Shown here piece by piece: positions 1 to 10,654 of a stretch of DNA of 64,000 bases; position 1 is the stretch's first letter; the number at the start of each line of letters is the position of its first letter. The stretch spans positions 6,798,646-6,862,645 of the forward strand of contig OZ007514.1 in the NCBI GenBank assembly GCA_963931865.1, given 5' to 3'. The position numbers and the translations under genes were made by a program. Source of the stretch: Axinella damicornis. Taxonomy: Eukaryota; Porifera; Demospongiae; Axinellida; Axinellidae. The notes under the pieces were generated by a model. That model saw only the letters and a list, made by a program, of their open reading frames with translations, was not told the DNA's origin and searched no databases.

Positions 1-760
1 GTATTGTTGAATGTGGTGTGTGATTTCGAAAGATCTTGGTATAGCAACAAGTCTATTCAGAACGATGTCAGTCAAGCTATCCCACAGGCAATGAAGTGAG
101 ATCTCTATGCGCTGTAGTGAACTTACATCGAAATTTAAGCATCAGCAAAAGCGTTTGAATCAAGGTCAAATTCAACAAGATTTTTTTCCTGGGTTTCTTT
201 GTTAGTTAGCTCCAGGCTGTGATAGTGTTGTGGTAGATAACCTGCACTGTGTCTGAGAATTCGAGAGAATTGAGTCCATTCATTTCTAGATCTAGGCTGT
301 GATAGATCAGCTCCAATGGCAATGAGAATTGTAGTCTGCACCTTGAACTGCACTGAGTTATCAACTGCAATATTCAGATTTGTTTAGACGTCACTGATGA
401 GCAGTAGTATCACGAAGAATGTAGCCATCCTCAGAGGGTGTGTAGCCTCCAATAAGGCAGAGACACAATGATCACAGTAGAGCCGTCAAAACTTCAAGTA
501 TGAGTGTATGGAGGTGTAGCATTGTTGAATGCGGAGTGTGATTTTGAGAGAGCTTGGTACAAGAGGCCTATTAAGGTCAAAGTTGACAAGATTTTTTTTC
601 CTATCTTCTTTTTCTTTAGGCTGCGATAGTGTTGTGATAGATGACCTGCAATGCCTCCGAGAATTTGAGATGATTAAGTTCGTATCTCAAATGGCACTGA
701 GTGTCGTACAAGAGTTATCTACTGCAACATTCAGAGCACATGGCTGTAGGTAACATTGAG
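1..760. repeat. Tandem duplication, ~518-bp offset, two diverged copies
   Basis: The stretch beginning ATTGTTGAATG near position 3 recurs near 521. The matching copies run through a T-rich block (about 180 and 590) and a following block containing GTGATAGTGTTGTG. No convincing gene is seen here. Short open frames exist on both strands but lack recognisable domains. Confidence 0.6.
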
Positions 761-1321
761 TGTGCAGGGTCTGATCGGTTCCGAGAAGACTAGATGATGC
801 ATACCGGCACCAGCTAGGGCAACGTTAAACTGGCCGAAGCAAGGGCAGCTGAAGTTGCTTGGACAGGAACACCAGCTTGGTCTGAAATACATACCACCAG
901 TCGAATTGGTTGCAATTGATCTCTTGAATATAAGCATGTTCACATCTTCAGTGCTAAGCTGAGCTACAATGGTAATGTTGACATTGGAATAGTGGCACCA
1001 CTGGAAAGTGCGTGTAGCCTACTTCCAGTATTTGTAGGCTGAAGTTGAGCGAACTTGTGCGGTCTACAAGCAGCACTGGTTCAGTTATGAAGTTCATAGC
1101 TCACAATGTTTCACTTGAGGCTAACCATACTACTCACTGCCTCCATCAGCATGTTACCCTACTCTCTTCAATCCTCCGTTAATCACAGTCAACCCATGAA
1201 TGATATAAGTCAGTTGGCATTTGGAGAAACTTCCCATGTTGACGGTGAGCCAGTCAAAGTCGATACTGGAAGCATTCACTGGTTCATCAAGTGAAAAATC
1301 CACTGGTATAGGTGGGGTCGA
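761..1321. other. No gene recognised
   Basis: This is unique-looking sequence with only short, unconvincing open frames. No repeat family, RNA gene or splice-bounded exon could be supported. Confidence 0.4.
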
Positions 1322-1391
1322 ATCTTCAGCTTGCCCTCCTCCGGCATCGGTGCCATGATATCCTCTGAGAGGAACGACTGGTACAGCCACT
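1322..1391 (-). pseudogene. Dynein heavy chain exon fragment (linker, SEDIM/MPEEGK motif)
   Basis: Reading the minus strand after a CAG acceptor near 1,391 gives QWLYQSFLSEDIM followed by PMPEEGK. Dynein heavy-chain linkers (DHC_N2 family) normally have W-x-YLEPIFSSEDI and QMP-x-E at this point, so the match is clear though altered (YQSFL for YLEPIF). The exon runs out without an obvious donor. In a normal dynein this segment lies just before the VDK-W exon, which here sits 8 kb away at 9,586-9,668, so the order is scrambled. It is probably a remnant. Confidence 0.5.
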
Positions 1392-1614
1392 GTGAATGCA
1401 CCTGAACATACAACATAAATACGTACATCAATTCACCTCAGTAAAACATAATACTATAGGTAGTAAACTACAATGGAATCATGTCGGCAATAGTAGAGGC
1501 ATAGCTTGGTACAATAATTTCAGGAAATCTTTCATAAAGATTACAGTAAACTTCAGTAATCTACAGTGCCCCATTACAGTAAACTTCAGTAATCTACAGT
1601 GCCCCTACCTTCAG

Positions 1615-1776
1615 GCATTCGTCAGTGGCGTCCTGCATGTTCAGGCCCACACTCATCCTCCAGCCTCTGCATAGCCTTCTCCAGAGTGAACTCCTTGCTT
1701 GCACCGGCCTCTAGGTCATCCAGGAAGGGCTCCAGGTTGTACTGGATTTCCGTCAGGCACTTCTGAAGGCTGTGCA
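1615..1776 (-). pseudogene. Dynein heavy chain exon fragment (ASKEFTLEKAM)
   Basis: After a TGTGCAG-type acceptor the minus strand reads LQKCLTEIQ, then NLEPFLDDLEAGASKEF and TLEKAMQRLEDE. The A-x-KE-x-x-LEKAL signature is typical of the dynein heavy-chain linker. The first nine residues and the intron before them match the exons at 10,732-10,855 and 22,849-22,938, so this exon looks like a chimaera of two dynein exons. Its end after LEDE does not continue the usual W-x-x-V/F-x-F motif. It is likely non-functional. Confidence 0.5.
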
Positions 1777-1850
1777 GGACAGGTACAAATGAAATACATT
1801 CTCAGACAGCAAATGCTAGGCAATTGAGATAACAATTCCCCCCACATACA

Positions 1851-1852
1851 GA

Positions 1853-1886
<34 letters not shown>
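1851..1886. repeat. (CA)n microsatellite
   Basis: A run of CA dinucleotides interrupts sequence between dynein-like fragments. The flank GCTAGGCAATTGAGAT is shared with 24,507-24,522, showing an old segmental duplication. Confidence 0.9.
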
Positions 1887-1890
<4 letters not shown>

Positions 1891-2164
1891 ACAACATCCT
1901 TGCAGTCCTGCTGCTTCAGGGAGAGGTCACTGCATGTACTCTGAAAACTCTGACCCTCTGATGACACTTCTCAATCTCCATCTGGACCTTCTCCTGCTTT
2001 TCCGAATCTGAATCTGAATGTGAATGATACTGGGCATGCAGCAACCGCTGATGGCACCCAGGGGGAACAGCCCCAAAACAAACACAAACACAAAATGACA
2101 ATAAGGTACAAATGAAAACATAATACCGGTATAAGACCTGGAAGTTACAGTTAATATTATTATG

Positions 2165-3150
2165 TAGACAATAAAACAGAATTCTTTTTTTTTTCTTCTT
2201 TTTTCTTTGTTCTTTTTCCTTCTTTTTATTCTTCCTTTTTTCTTTCCTTTTTTTATTATTTAGACAATAAAATCATAACAAATGGTGACAAATAGAATTA
2301 TAACAAACTGTGTTTAGAGCTTCCTTAAACCTGCGCCAGTTTTCGTCAACTGTACCATTGAGCGAGTTGGCTAAGAACATTCCCTTGAATGTATTCATCC
2401 ATATTCCCCTTGCGGTAGATGAATGTTTTGCGGGCCGCCTTTTTGTTGGCCTTGACTGCTGAGATATCAATATTGAAGACAACAGCTTCATGATCAGACA
2501 TCCTTGGAGTTGTGGCAACATTGCAGGTGACACATAATGGAGCGAAATGAGAGTTGGGCGTGAGGAAAATACAAGGTCTAATGTCCGTGTCTCCTCACAC
2601 ACAAGCTGTTCCAACCCATAATCATTGGCAATGTCAAGCATCACCTGGTTGACTTCATGTCCATGAATTGGGGAGGGGTTTACATACCCATTCTATATCC
2701 GGAAGGTTGACATCTCCAGCAAGCACTGTATCAGGCAATGTTCTTTCACTATACAGCTTCAGCATGGATTCTCTGATGAGTTGAAATAGCGGTTCAGTAC
2801 TGGAGTTTGGCACTGTGTAGAAAGAACAGATGTATAGTGGGTTCCTTCCCACAAATCGCACCTTTACCCAGACCAGTTCAGAGTCCACATCAGTTCTTCA
2901 GTAGCCACCAGGTCCTCATTTATGCATAAAATACACCGCCACCACCACATGATCTGTCTTTCCTGCTGAGTATGTACGAGGAGTAGTTACCATCAAAGTG
3001 GGATTCACAACAGATCAGAATGTCCGGCTGATGTTCATCCACCAGTCCCTGAAGCCTATGTAGCTCTTCTTGCCTGGCTCCTGAGACTGCAACAGTTTAG
3101 GTTGAGGACTTTCAAAATCTGCTGTCAGGGAGTGAGGCAGGCAGACAGGG
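2165..3150 (-). mobile_element. LINE (non-LTR retrotransposon) endonuclease fragment
   Basis: The minus strand encodes pieces of an APE-type endonuclease in shifted frames. Near 3,110 there is LNLNCCSLRSQARR, then QPDILICCESHFDGNYSS. At 2,655-2,888 there is PLYICSFYTVPNSSTEPL and VLAGDVNLPDIEW (the G-D-x-N-LP-x-I-x-W motif). At 2,273-2,644 there are TRTLDLVFSSRPTLIS and VDENWRRFKEALN. These are hallmarks of CR1/L2-like LINEs. No reverse transcriptase follows. The sequence ends in a T-rich tract on the plus strand (2,184-2,260), which is A-rich on the element strand. It is frameshifted and 3'-truncated, so it is dead. Confidence 0.7.
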
Positions 3151-3269
3151 CATAACAAGTCAAAGCTGCTGTCAGGTAGAGAGTGGTACGTACTCCTCTG
3201 CGGTCATCCCTCCACAGATGGCGTGACACCAGGAGCTACAGCCATCACATTGAATAGCGTTCGATCCAT

Positions 3270-3740
3270 CTGTCACAACTCTGACCTCCGGTGTTCGTTC
3301 GAATCGGAGCATGCCACAGTCACAGGGGAGACTCCAACCTCTTCATTACACTTATTCTGTAGAGGGATCGGCAGGCACCCTGAGAGCCAGCAAAAAGGAT
3401 AGGACCAGGAGCACAAAACGCGCAGCCATTTTAAGGTGCCATTTTCGGTGAGCTCACATTCAGCACACGTCTTTGCTGACACAACAATCTGGGAGGGAGC
3501 ACAGAGGCATCAGATTCACCTCAGCTCAGTCAAGTGACAATTATTTCAAAGAGATCAATCAGTTTGTACTTGGCTATAGTAGGAACATGCAGTAATGTAT
3601 ACATAGATTGATAGATATATACATGGAAAGAATCCAATATCTGGATGCCTGCTTGAGTGCAACTAACACCTAGTCCACCAACACACATGGGACGTTTGAT
3701 CTTGGTGATCAAACGACGATAGATCCGCCATCTAAGTACT
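3270..3740. other. No gene recognised
   Basis: Only short frames without recognisable features are seen. Confidence 0.35.
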
Positions 3741-4200
3741 TTATGCTATGTATCTTTGGTGGTTAGGAATGAGATATAAAGCTGGGATTTGCACCATTGT
3801 GACCAGCATGAAAAGGTGATTGCTACATATTAGCCAAAAATCACAGTAGACTAAAGGCTATAATATTATAATCCATGGTATTTCATGATTTTGGATCAAA
3901 ATTTAACCTGCAGCAAAATGGCAATCATTGGAAAGCTCAATTCATGCTCATCACAATATAGTGGAAATCCCAGCTTCATATCTCATTCCTAGACCAAGAT
4001 ATCTAGTACAGCACTTAGCTCAAACATTTGGCATAGTTTAATTGCATAGCGTGAATGGAACATGCCAATGACATCCATTTTGTGGTAGGTTGAATTTTGA
4101 CCCAAAATCATAAAAGAACCAAGACAAAAATGTGACCGACCCATTTTATGGACATCGTTTGTTGAAAGATCTTTTATGCTGCACAATCTCCAGCTTGATA
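3740..4200. repeat. Imperfect inverted-repeat element
   Basis: AGGAATGAGATATAAAGCTG near 3,766 pairs with CATATCTCATTCCT near 3,978. TTTTGGATCAAAATTTAACC near 3,889 pairs with GGTTGAATTTTGACCCAAAA near 4,088. The arms are diverged, as in an old foldback element. Confidence 0.5.
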
Positions 4201-4594
4201 CATGTATTTATCCCACAGCTGTGGACTTGCTCCATTGAAAATGTATGGAGAGCAACAGTGGAATATGGGGCCGTATTGCACTCCCGTATTCCACTCTTCC
4301 TGAGGGTATGAAGTTTACACTGGTCGTGTTTTCATGTAAACAGGACATAGACATAGTGGCTGCACGTTCGAGTCACAGTACGCATACAGTGTATAATATA
4401 GCGCTGGAACCAGGTACCGGTACCGGACTCAGAGAAATCTACGTTCGTGGTCAAAGGAGTTCTGTGCCTGGTAAGTTGCTCAAAGCCAGTGACGGTCCTA
4501 AAATGGCAGTGTCTTGTTGGTGTTCAAGCAAGAACGAGCGTTGCCAAGTACTACTAAAGCGACGAGTACTGGCGCCTTAGCGTCGGGGCTGGCA

Positions 4595-4745
4595 ACTACA
4601 ATAGCTGTAGGATAAATACATTATTTACCGTGTACTGGGAAACATCACTCGTCTGTTGCCGTATTGTCACTCGTGCCTGTGGCACTCCTGCAATACGGCA
4701 TCAGACTCGTTATTTTCCAGTACTCGGTAAATAATATAATATATA
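4595..4745. mobile_element. Palindromic MITE, diverged
   Basis: Self-complementary sequence: TTTACCGTGTACTGGGAAA on the left pairs with TTTTCCAGTACTCGGTAAA on the right, around a core rich in GTATTGTCACTCGTGCC. The core matches the palindrome at 59,570-59,665, so both belong to one family. Confidence 0.6.
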
Positions 4746-4982
4746 TATCTCATTCACGTAGCTACCTAGTCTTCCAGGTCTATTCCCAATACCAATTTGG
4801 TTCAATGGTTTTTTGGGGCAGAAATGGCACATCAGTCACACCCCTAATGAGCTACGAGTGCTGTTTCTGCCAATTTTGGCTAACTCAATAATTGGCATGT
4901 CAAAATGTGCCATAATTGGTAGAGAATGGTCTCCAATTTGTATAGGTAATCACATGGGTTTCGAGTGCAATTTGTATATGTA

Positions 4983-5132
4983 ATAGGATGGTCCACTGTG
5001 GTATTTGGGATTAATAGCACAAGCAATGCAGTCAGGAAGTGTAAAATAGCACGAGGCGAAGCCGAGTGCTATTTACTTCCTGACTGCATTGCGAGTGCTA
5101 TTAATCCAAAATACCACAGTAGACCATCCTAT
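4983..5132. mobile_element. Palindromic MITE (150 bp)
   Basis: ATAGGATGGTCCACTGTGGT at the left end is the near-exact inverse of ACCACAGTAGACCATCCTAT at the right end. A nested hairpin (AGCACGAGGCGAAGCCGAGTGCT) sits at the centre. There is no coding capacity. Confidence 0.8.
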
Positions 5133-5689
5133 CACAGATTAATCCTACATCCTAGCTACATCACAGTGGTTTTCTTAGTGTTGCTGTTCGATGCGTTGGT
5201 GAAGCTTGGAGCGTCACTCGACATGCAGCAGGCACAGTTGGTAGCTAGCCTAAGCGCTAGCGACTCGGGCCACGGTCGCGGCACGAGCCTAGCCTAGCCA
5301 AGCCGTCGCTTCATGCAATTAATAGGCGTAGCTGTGGTTGTCGGTCCTGGTTCAGTACAGGTTTGGAACCAGAGCGTATGTACATCTCAACAGCGCGTGC
5401 GAGCAGCTCGTCTATGGTGTATCCGCTCGTGAAACTTAGGCAGTCGCTTTCTCCGCTTCAGCCGTGCTCCCTTTTTCAACCCTACAACTGAAGGTAAGCT
5501 GTAAGCTGCCTAGCAACCAGGTTCTGCAATGGTGTTACTAAGCAAAGTATTCACCAATCAGCTTTCTATTACAGCAGTACCTCGAGAAAAAAGTGTAATA
5601 CCAAGCTGATTGGTTAACCAAGTGGTATATCAGATTAATGCGTACCGTGTAGTATAGAGCTATTATATTGTAGGTTTTATAGATGTAGG

Positions 5690-5818
5690 ATTAGGAAAAT
5701 AATTGCACGAGCAACAGGCAAAGTAATTGCACGAGCGCGAGCGAGTGCAGTTTATGACAGCTGTGAGTGCAATTATTCCCAAATGGCACGAGAATACATG
5801 ATGTGATTAAATACTAAT
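5690..5818. mobile_element. MITE of the TTGCACGAGC family, copy
   Basis: It contains AATTGCACGAGC and GCGAGCGAGTGCAG followed by TGAGTGCAATTATTCCCAAA. The same arrangement is seen at 34,880-35,030 and, inverted, at 47,149-47,297. Confidence 0.6.
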
Positions 5819-5821
5819 CAT

Positions 5822-6096
5822 ACAAGTAATAAAAAACATTTGAAAATGTAACAGGATGTAGGGATACCAGAACGGCAAAAAGTAAGGAAACAAGGTAGGG
5901 ATGATCGCACAAAACAGTGAAGTATACAACCCCCCTACAGAGATCTCTTTCCATATACATGTATAATGAAAAAAGATATGTAGGGGGATTGTATACTTCA
6001 CTGTTTTGTGCGATCATCCCTACCTTGTTTCCTTACTTTTTGCCGTTCTGGTATCCCTACATCCTGTTACATTTTCAAATGTTTTTTATTACTTGT
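5822..6096. mobile_element. Near-perfect palindromic element (275 bp)
   Basis: The arms 5,822-5,940 and 5,978-6,096 are almost exact inverse copies. ACAAGTAATAAAAAACATTT pairs with AAATGTTTTTTATTACTTGT, and the match continues inward. A ~37-bp loop separates them. It would fold into a long hairpin, as foldback MITEs do. Open frames inside are mirror images and not genes. Confidence 0.85.
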
Positions 6097-6519
6097 TTAT
6101 GTCATTTTTTTTAGCAGCAGCACATGCAATTTGCCATCACAGAGCAGAAATCAGTGTCCTCACAAGTAGTAGGAGCCCTTGCTTTGGTATATGGACAATA
6201 TTGACTCCGGTATTCACACTGCCAGCATTGGCTGAAGAATCAGACCCAAGTCAACCCTTTTCTGGATGGCAGTGATCCCTGTCTGAAGACCATAATATTA
6301 GCTATACCAGAAGTAGCAAGATTCATATATTGTTGAGTCTTTAGATAGGCATATTCAGCCCTCTCACAGAACACAGTAGGTAGTTACATACATAAATTAT
6401 ACGTACAGAGTTTTGAATTTACCTCAACGCAACACAACGGCGCAAGACACTTCTAATTCAGCGATCTTGAGTAATAATTACGTTCGTTGCTAAGTGATCG
6501 CGCATGCGTACAAACGAGA

Positions 6520-6945
6520 AAATGGCGTGACTAAAGAAGCCATAGTTATTGAGTGGGCAGCTGCAGCCGCCTGGCGAAGACTTGGAGGTTGCGAAAAAGC
6601 GATGGCCAGGTGCACTACTCTGTGTGAAATGCTGCTGTTTCGTGCGAAAACCATCATGAGAGATTGAGGCGACGTGGAGCTAGCCCGTCTGAAGAAGAAG
6701 AAGAAGAAAGAAGAAAGAAAAACAATTTGCCCGTTTTGCGAGTACCTGGTGTGGTACTTTCGCGAAGGTTTTTCGCGACGCGAGGAGTCTTGTTGGTCAT
6801 GAAAACACTCGAAGATGAACGGTATGTGGTTATAAAGGCTTATAAGTGTGCCGTTTCTGAGATTTGGTGAGATTTTTTTGTATTAGCATATATTGCGTGT
6901 ACGTCGTATCCCTACATACAGAGTCTACCGACTCTGTGATACTTC
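6520..6945. repeat. Dispersed repeat, copy 1 (related copies at 28,690-29,350)
   Basis: The blocks ATTGAGTGGGCAG, CTGTGTGAAATGCTGCTG and GAGCTAGCCCGTCTGAAGAA recur in the same order at 28,715-28,870, and partly again at 29,090-29,340. An open frame at 6,664-6,870 has no recognisable domain. Confidence 0.6.
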
Positions 6946-7560
6946 CAGGCATGGCATGGTCAAAAGCAAGCGGCTTTGAACGATTAAAGCCACGCCCCAG
7001 CCACAAAAGTGGTCGAGCGCGAGTGAACTACACGCTACTAGTACTGCTTATCTTAATTGCTCAGAGTACTGACCTGTTGTGTAGTGAAGCTTTAGGACGG
7101 AAGCGCGGTGTTGCAACTGACACCCAGGGTCCCAAAACAGCAGCACAGAGCCCAGGGTCCCAAAACAGCAGCACAGAGCCTGTGTGCGCATAACAGCCAT
7201 GAACAGTACGGCTGCAGTGCTAGTATGGCACAATGACTAGCGCCACCGTTTCTGTGACAACACTTTCGCCACGCTATCGTTTGGTTCTCACAGCGTTTCA
7301 TCAGCTCAGGTACAGAAAGCTTAAACAACGCGAGCGTTCACACAGCACAGCCATTTTCAACTGTTGCTAATGAAAACGAGGCGTAGACATGACGCGGACG
7401 CTTGTTGCTAGGGCGGAGCTTGACCTGATTGGTTAGCACTCGCCGCAGCCGCTTCGTAACCGTGCAATTTCTGACAGCCCTCGGGCTACATTAACCGTGC
7501 AATTTGGAAAAAAATTACATGCTTTTCTATGGGAGTAAATGTATGGCAACTCTATAAGGG
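6946..7560 (+). repeat. Dispersed ~600-bp repeat (copies at 35,040 and 46,580)
   Basis: The stretch from TTCCAGGCATGGCATGGTC to the GGAGTAAATGTATGGCAACT end recurs inverted at 46,575-47,140, and in part at 35,038-35,140. Shared blocks include AGCCACGCCCCAGCCACAAA and ACCCAGGGTCCCAAAACAGC. The latter is tandemly doubled at 7,122-7,175 in this copy only. It is probably a non-autonomous transposon. Confidence 0.65.
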
Positions 7561-7639
7561 CACAAAAACATACCTCTTAGGTTAATAATTATGCATGCAG
7601 TGGTGGGTCTTATCAGTGCGTACTGCAAGATCAAGCGAT

Positions 7640-7735
7640 ATACGGGTATAGGGATAACTTACAGGGTCACGGATAGGGTTATAGGGTCATGCAGGGGTTA
7701 CGTCCAGCTAGGGTTGTGGCTAGGGTTAGCAATGG
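7640..7735. repeat. GGGTTA/GGGTCA-rich degenerate repeat
   Basis: Clusters of AGGGTTA, AGGGTCA and TAGGGTTG occur here, loosely telomere-like. They do not form a regular TTAGGG array. Confidence 0.4.
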
Positions 7736-7873
7736 AAACCACATACCTATTTGTTCTCCTCAAAGACAGCATGTGAGTGTGCTCTGGTTCAGGAGCACTT
7801 CCTGTGAAGAGAATGTGTGAACGTTCAGCAGGTAGGCTAGCCGCTTCCAGGGAGGCCTGGACATGGGAGAGGG

Positions 7874-7896
7874 TGGGGGGGGGGGGGGGGGGGGGT
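7874..7896. repeat. Poly-G tract
   Basis: A long uninterrupted G run following GGGAGAGGGT. Confidence 0.95.
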
Positions 7897-8743
7897 ATGG
7901 CCCAGAACAAACACAAACACAAAATGACAAATCATTAAGGTAACGATTCGCACACACACACAAGCATCACACACACACACTCACAAACCTCACCTTCTAT
8001 TCTCGTGGATATGTTTCTCGACAAGCTGGCCCACGTGTTGTGACACCATGTTGTGAGCGAGGTTGTCCAACTGAGCGAGTGCTATCGTGGCACTCCAGGT
8101 GGAACATCTGAAACAGGATCATGTCGCGCCCCCAACCCTGAAGTGCTCTATCTTCTCTCAGTACTCCTGCAACAAGTGCCAAGTGGAAGTTACAGACCTC
8201 CTGCTCTGCTTCCCCCGAAACAGGAAACTTGTACCTGTTTGATGAGAGCATGTGTGTATGTGCGTGGGCAGGTGTGTGGGTGTGTGTGTTTGTGGAGGTG
8301 TGTGGATGCATGTGGGGAGCATGCATGTGTGAATTCATACGGTGTGTATATGTGTGAGGGGTGTGAGCGTGAGGGGTGTCAGTGAGAGGGTGAGGTCATG
8401 TGAGCATGACAGAGTGGTGTGCACAATTGTGAGGACAACTGGTGAATATCGGGGAGTACATGTAATTGTGGGAGAGTGGAATTTATTTGGGCGAGCGTGA
8501 GCGAGCCCCACACTAGTCGTAGTCTCGCGCATGCCACTATATGCCGCTGTACAACCAGGAGCGCATGAGCCGCCGAAGGCGGCGAAGGAGCGTCCAACTC
8601 CACATGCCCCGCCTAGGACGAGTAGTAGTCCTTCACACCTCCAAAATTTCACCTTATACTGCAAGAGGCCACTACGTACGCATCATAATTACAGGTACAC
8701 GTTCTCATGCAGTTATCCTGTACGAGGTAATGACAGGTATGGT

Positions 8744-8977
8744 TATCCGGAGAGGAAGGACATCCATATGTCCTGAGGTACCCTTAAAGTTATTCTGACC
8801 TCCTTGGCACTCTGAATGATGTCCTTCAATGAGACAGTAATGATCTCTTCCAGCTGCAACAACCACTTGTCGACGGCTCCCCGGGCGGTTGACATAAAGA
8901 TAGGCTGACTGAAGTCCACAATCTCTCGCTCCCTGCTGAACATGGCAATGGTGTCCAGATTGTCCAGGAACTCCAGC
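8744..8977 (-). pseudogene. Dynein heavy chain exon (linker C-terminal part)
   Basis: After a CCCTAG acceptor the minus strand reads LEFLDNLDTIAMFSREREIV, then DFSQPIFMSTARGAVDKWLL, then QLEEIITVSLKDIIQSAKE, with a GTCAGA donor. Dynein heavy chains have L-x-F-x-x-NLDI-x-x-M-x-S-x-EGE-x-V followed by ARG-x-VE-x-WL-x-x-VE-x-x-M at the end of the linker, so the family is clear and closest to the inner-arm DNAH3/6/7/12 type. The exon itself is open and splice-bounded, but its upstream neighbour is frameshifted, so the whole copy is probably a pseudogene. Confidence 0.7.
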
Positions 8978-9094
8978 CTAGGGGGAGGGAGGAAGGGAGG
9001 GAGGAAGGGAGGGAGGGAGGAAGGGAGGGAGGGAGGGAGGGAGGGAGGGAGGGAGGGAGGGAGGGAGGGAGGGAGGGAGGGAGGGAGGGAGGGA
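8978..9094. repeat. (GGGA)n microsatellite
   Basis: More than 25 GGGA/GGAA units inside a dynein intron. Confidence 0.95.
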
Positions 9095-9130
9095 GGTTGG
9101 GAGGAGGTCTACCATGATTGTATTGTGGGT

Positions 9131-9372
9131 GGTGTTGGTTCGTCTGCTTACATGGCAATCCCCTCGAAGTTGAGACGGGGCTGTACTCGTGTTGGGTCCT
9201 TGGCCTCGGAGAGGATCTCAAGCATCTCAGCATCTCCCCGTTAGAGAGGAAGAAGAACTGTGGGAAAACAGCTGCTTCATTTCAAGGTAGGCATTCAGGA
9301 TCTTGTCGAAGAGGTTGTTGTTGGCATACAGCTTGTCAAAGAGACCAGGCTGGGACGTGGCCACCAGGACCT
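9131..9372 (-). pseudogene. Frameshifted dynein heavy chain exon
   Basis: The minus strand first reads VLVATSQPGLFDKLYANNNL then FDKILNAYLEMKQLF. In another frame it reads FFFLSNGEML, and in a third EILSEAKDPTRVQPRLNFEG. Together these match the dynein linker segment LL-x-KL...YLE-x-KR-x-FPRFFFLSN-x-E-x-LEILSE-x-KDP. Two lesions break it: a net 2-nt insertion at the QLF/FFF junction, and an 8-bp tandem duplication of GAGATGCT around 9,212-9,228. The exon ends at a GTAAGC donor. This copy cannot make dynein unless these are assembly errors. Confidence 0.75.
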
Positions 9373-9399
9373 GGTGGTGTAGGAGTGGAGGGAGAAGGG

Positions 9400-9400
9400 T

Positions 9401-9436
<36 letters not shown>
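9400..9436. repeat. Poly-G tract
   Basis: An uninterrupted G run of more than 30 bases in a dynein intron. Confidence 0.95.
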
Positions 9437-9437
<1 letters not shown>

Positions 9438-9585
9438 GAGGTGGCGGAGCAGATGGCAGAAAAGGAGGGGAAGGGGAGGATGGGAGACGGGGATGAGATA
9501 AAACAGGGCTTACTCTTTCAGGCACTCCATCCATACACACCCTCATCATCTCACTCCCCCACATCACCACCCTCCCTGTACTCAC

Positions 9586-9668
9586 CTTGGGGCCCCGGAC
9601 AATGTTCCTCATGAAGTCCTTCCAGTTTTTGTCGACCTGCAGAGCCGTTCGGAGGTTTCCAAGTGGCA
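9586..9668 (-). pseudogene. Dynein heavy chain exon (VDKNWKDFM)
   Basis: The minus strand reads VPLGNLRTALQVDKNWKDFM then RNIVRGPK before a GTGAGT donor. It joins in sense to VLVATSQPGLFDKL at 9,372. Dynein linkers carry F-x-x-VDK-x-W-x-x-IM-x-x-x-x-x-x-P-x-V here. The open frame and splice sites are good, but the next exon is broken. Confidence 0.65.
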
Positions 9669-9699
9669 CCTGATGTGCAACAGTACCCAGGTATCACAA

Positions 9700-10335
9700 T
9701 TACAATTCAGGGATACGTCCATTGGCACCGAAGTGCACCGAAGTGCACCGAAGTGCTGAGACATAGTGCAATAGTATGCATTCGCAATGCGCATGCACAA
9801 GTGCAGCTTACTCATAATAGGGTGTCAAACGTATTTATAGCCTTCAAGTATATCCTCAAAAGTGAGTATGGGTTTTGCTTTGGCTTATCATGAACCTACT
9901 TACCATGATTGGGGCTATGAACACTCGCCTATCATGAATCTACTTACCATGATAGGGGCTATGAACACTCGCTTATCATGAATCTACTTACCATGATTGG
10001 GGCTATGAACACTCGCTCATCATGAATCTACTTACCATGATTGGGGCTATGAACACTCGCTCATCCATACTATACACCCACTCAGCTCTTGCTTGTAGCT
10101 AATGATTTGGCCTAAGGTCCATTTATGAACTAAAACGGCTAGACATCCAGCCCTGGCACTACCATCCTGCTTTCACCCTTTGGCCGCAGCACGCTAGCTG
10201 AAAGTCTCATAGCTAACAGGTTTCACAGTCATATAAAAGTTTAAACAGCTGCCATATGTCCTCTGCACGATTCTGCATGAGCTGATACCAAGACACATCA
10301 AGTCTTGTTATTAAATTGACAGTTCAAGCACGCTT
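9700..10335 (+). repeat. Dispersed repeat, copy 1 (inverted copy at 41,505-42,090)
   Basis: ACCGAAGTGC units, ACGTATTTATAGCC, AAAGTCTCATAGCTAACAGG and GCTGATACCAAG each occur, in inverse order and orientation, at 41.5-42.1 kb. It is likely a ~600-bp non-autonomous transposon. This copy alone contains the 44-bp array at 9,888-10,066. Confidence 0.65.
9888..10066. repeat. 44-bp tandem repeat, ~4 copies
   Basis: The unit starts CATGAATCTACTTACCATGA and ends GGGGCTATGAACACTCGC. Copies differ by a few bases. Confidence 0.9.
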
Positions 10336-10654
10336 TTACTAAGAGTCTACGGCTCAGGAGCAAAACTTACCTCTTAACGGTAAGAGTCGAGCCCGAGAAC
10401 AGTTCCTGTTTGGCACCAGAGGTACAACAAAAAACCAGCAATAAACCAGCGAAAAGCCGCATTCAATCAAAGGCCGTGCTGCCAATCCATACATTGGGAA
10501 TAGGGTGTCGCACACGTTTCTGATGCAGTTCTCCATGCTGTTATCCATGCTGACTATACTACACACAACCATAATATATATACACATACTCAACACACAA
10601 CCCCTCCACACTCACACACCACACACCTCTCCACACTCACACAACTGCACACAC

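Noticed and set aside
5807..6114. Mirror-image frames on both strands with near-identical peptides
   Set aside because: They follow from the 275-bp palindrome.
7740..8240. Further dynein exons (for example STWSATIALAQLDNLAHNMV near 8,060 and YKFPVSGEAEQEV near 8,220)
   Set aside because: Splice-like borders exist and part recurs at 24.75 kb, but the peptides do not match any dynein segment I know, so no call was made.
8826..9233. Long frames reading Pro/Leu/Ser or Gly/Arg/Glu repeats
   Set aside because: They are produced by the (GGGA)n microsatellite; the real coding signal nearby is the dynein exon in another frame.
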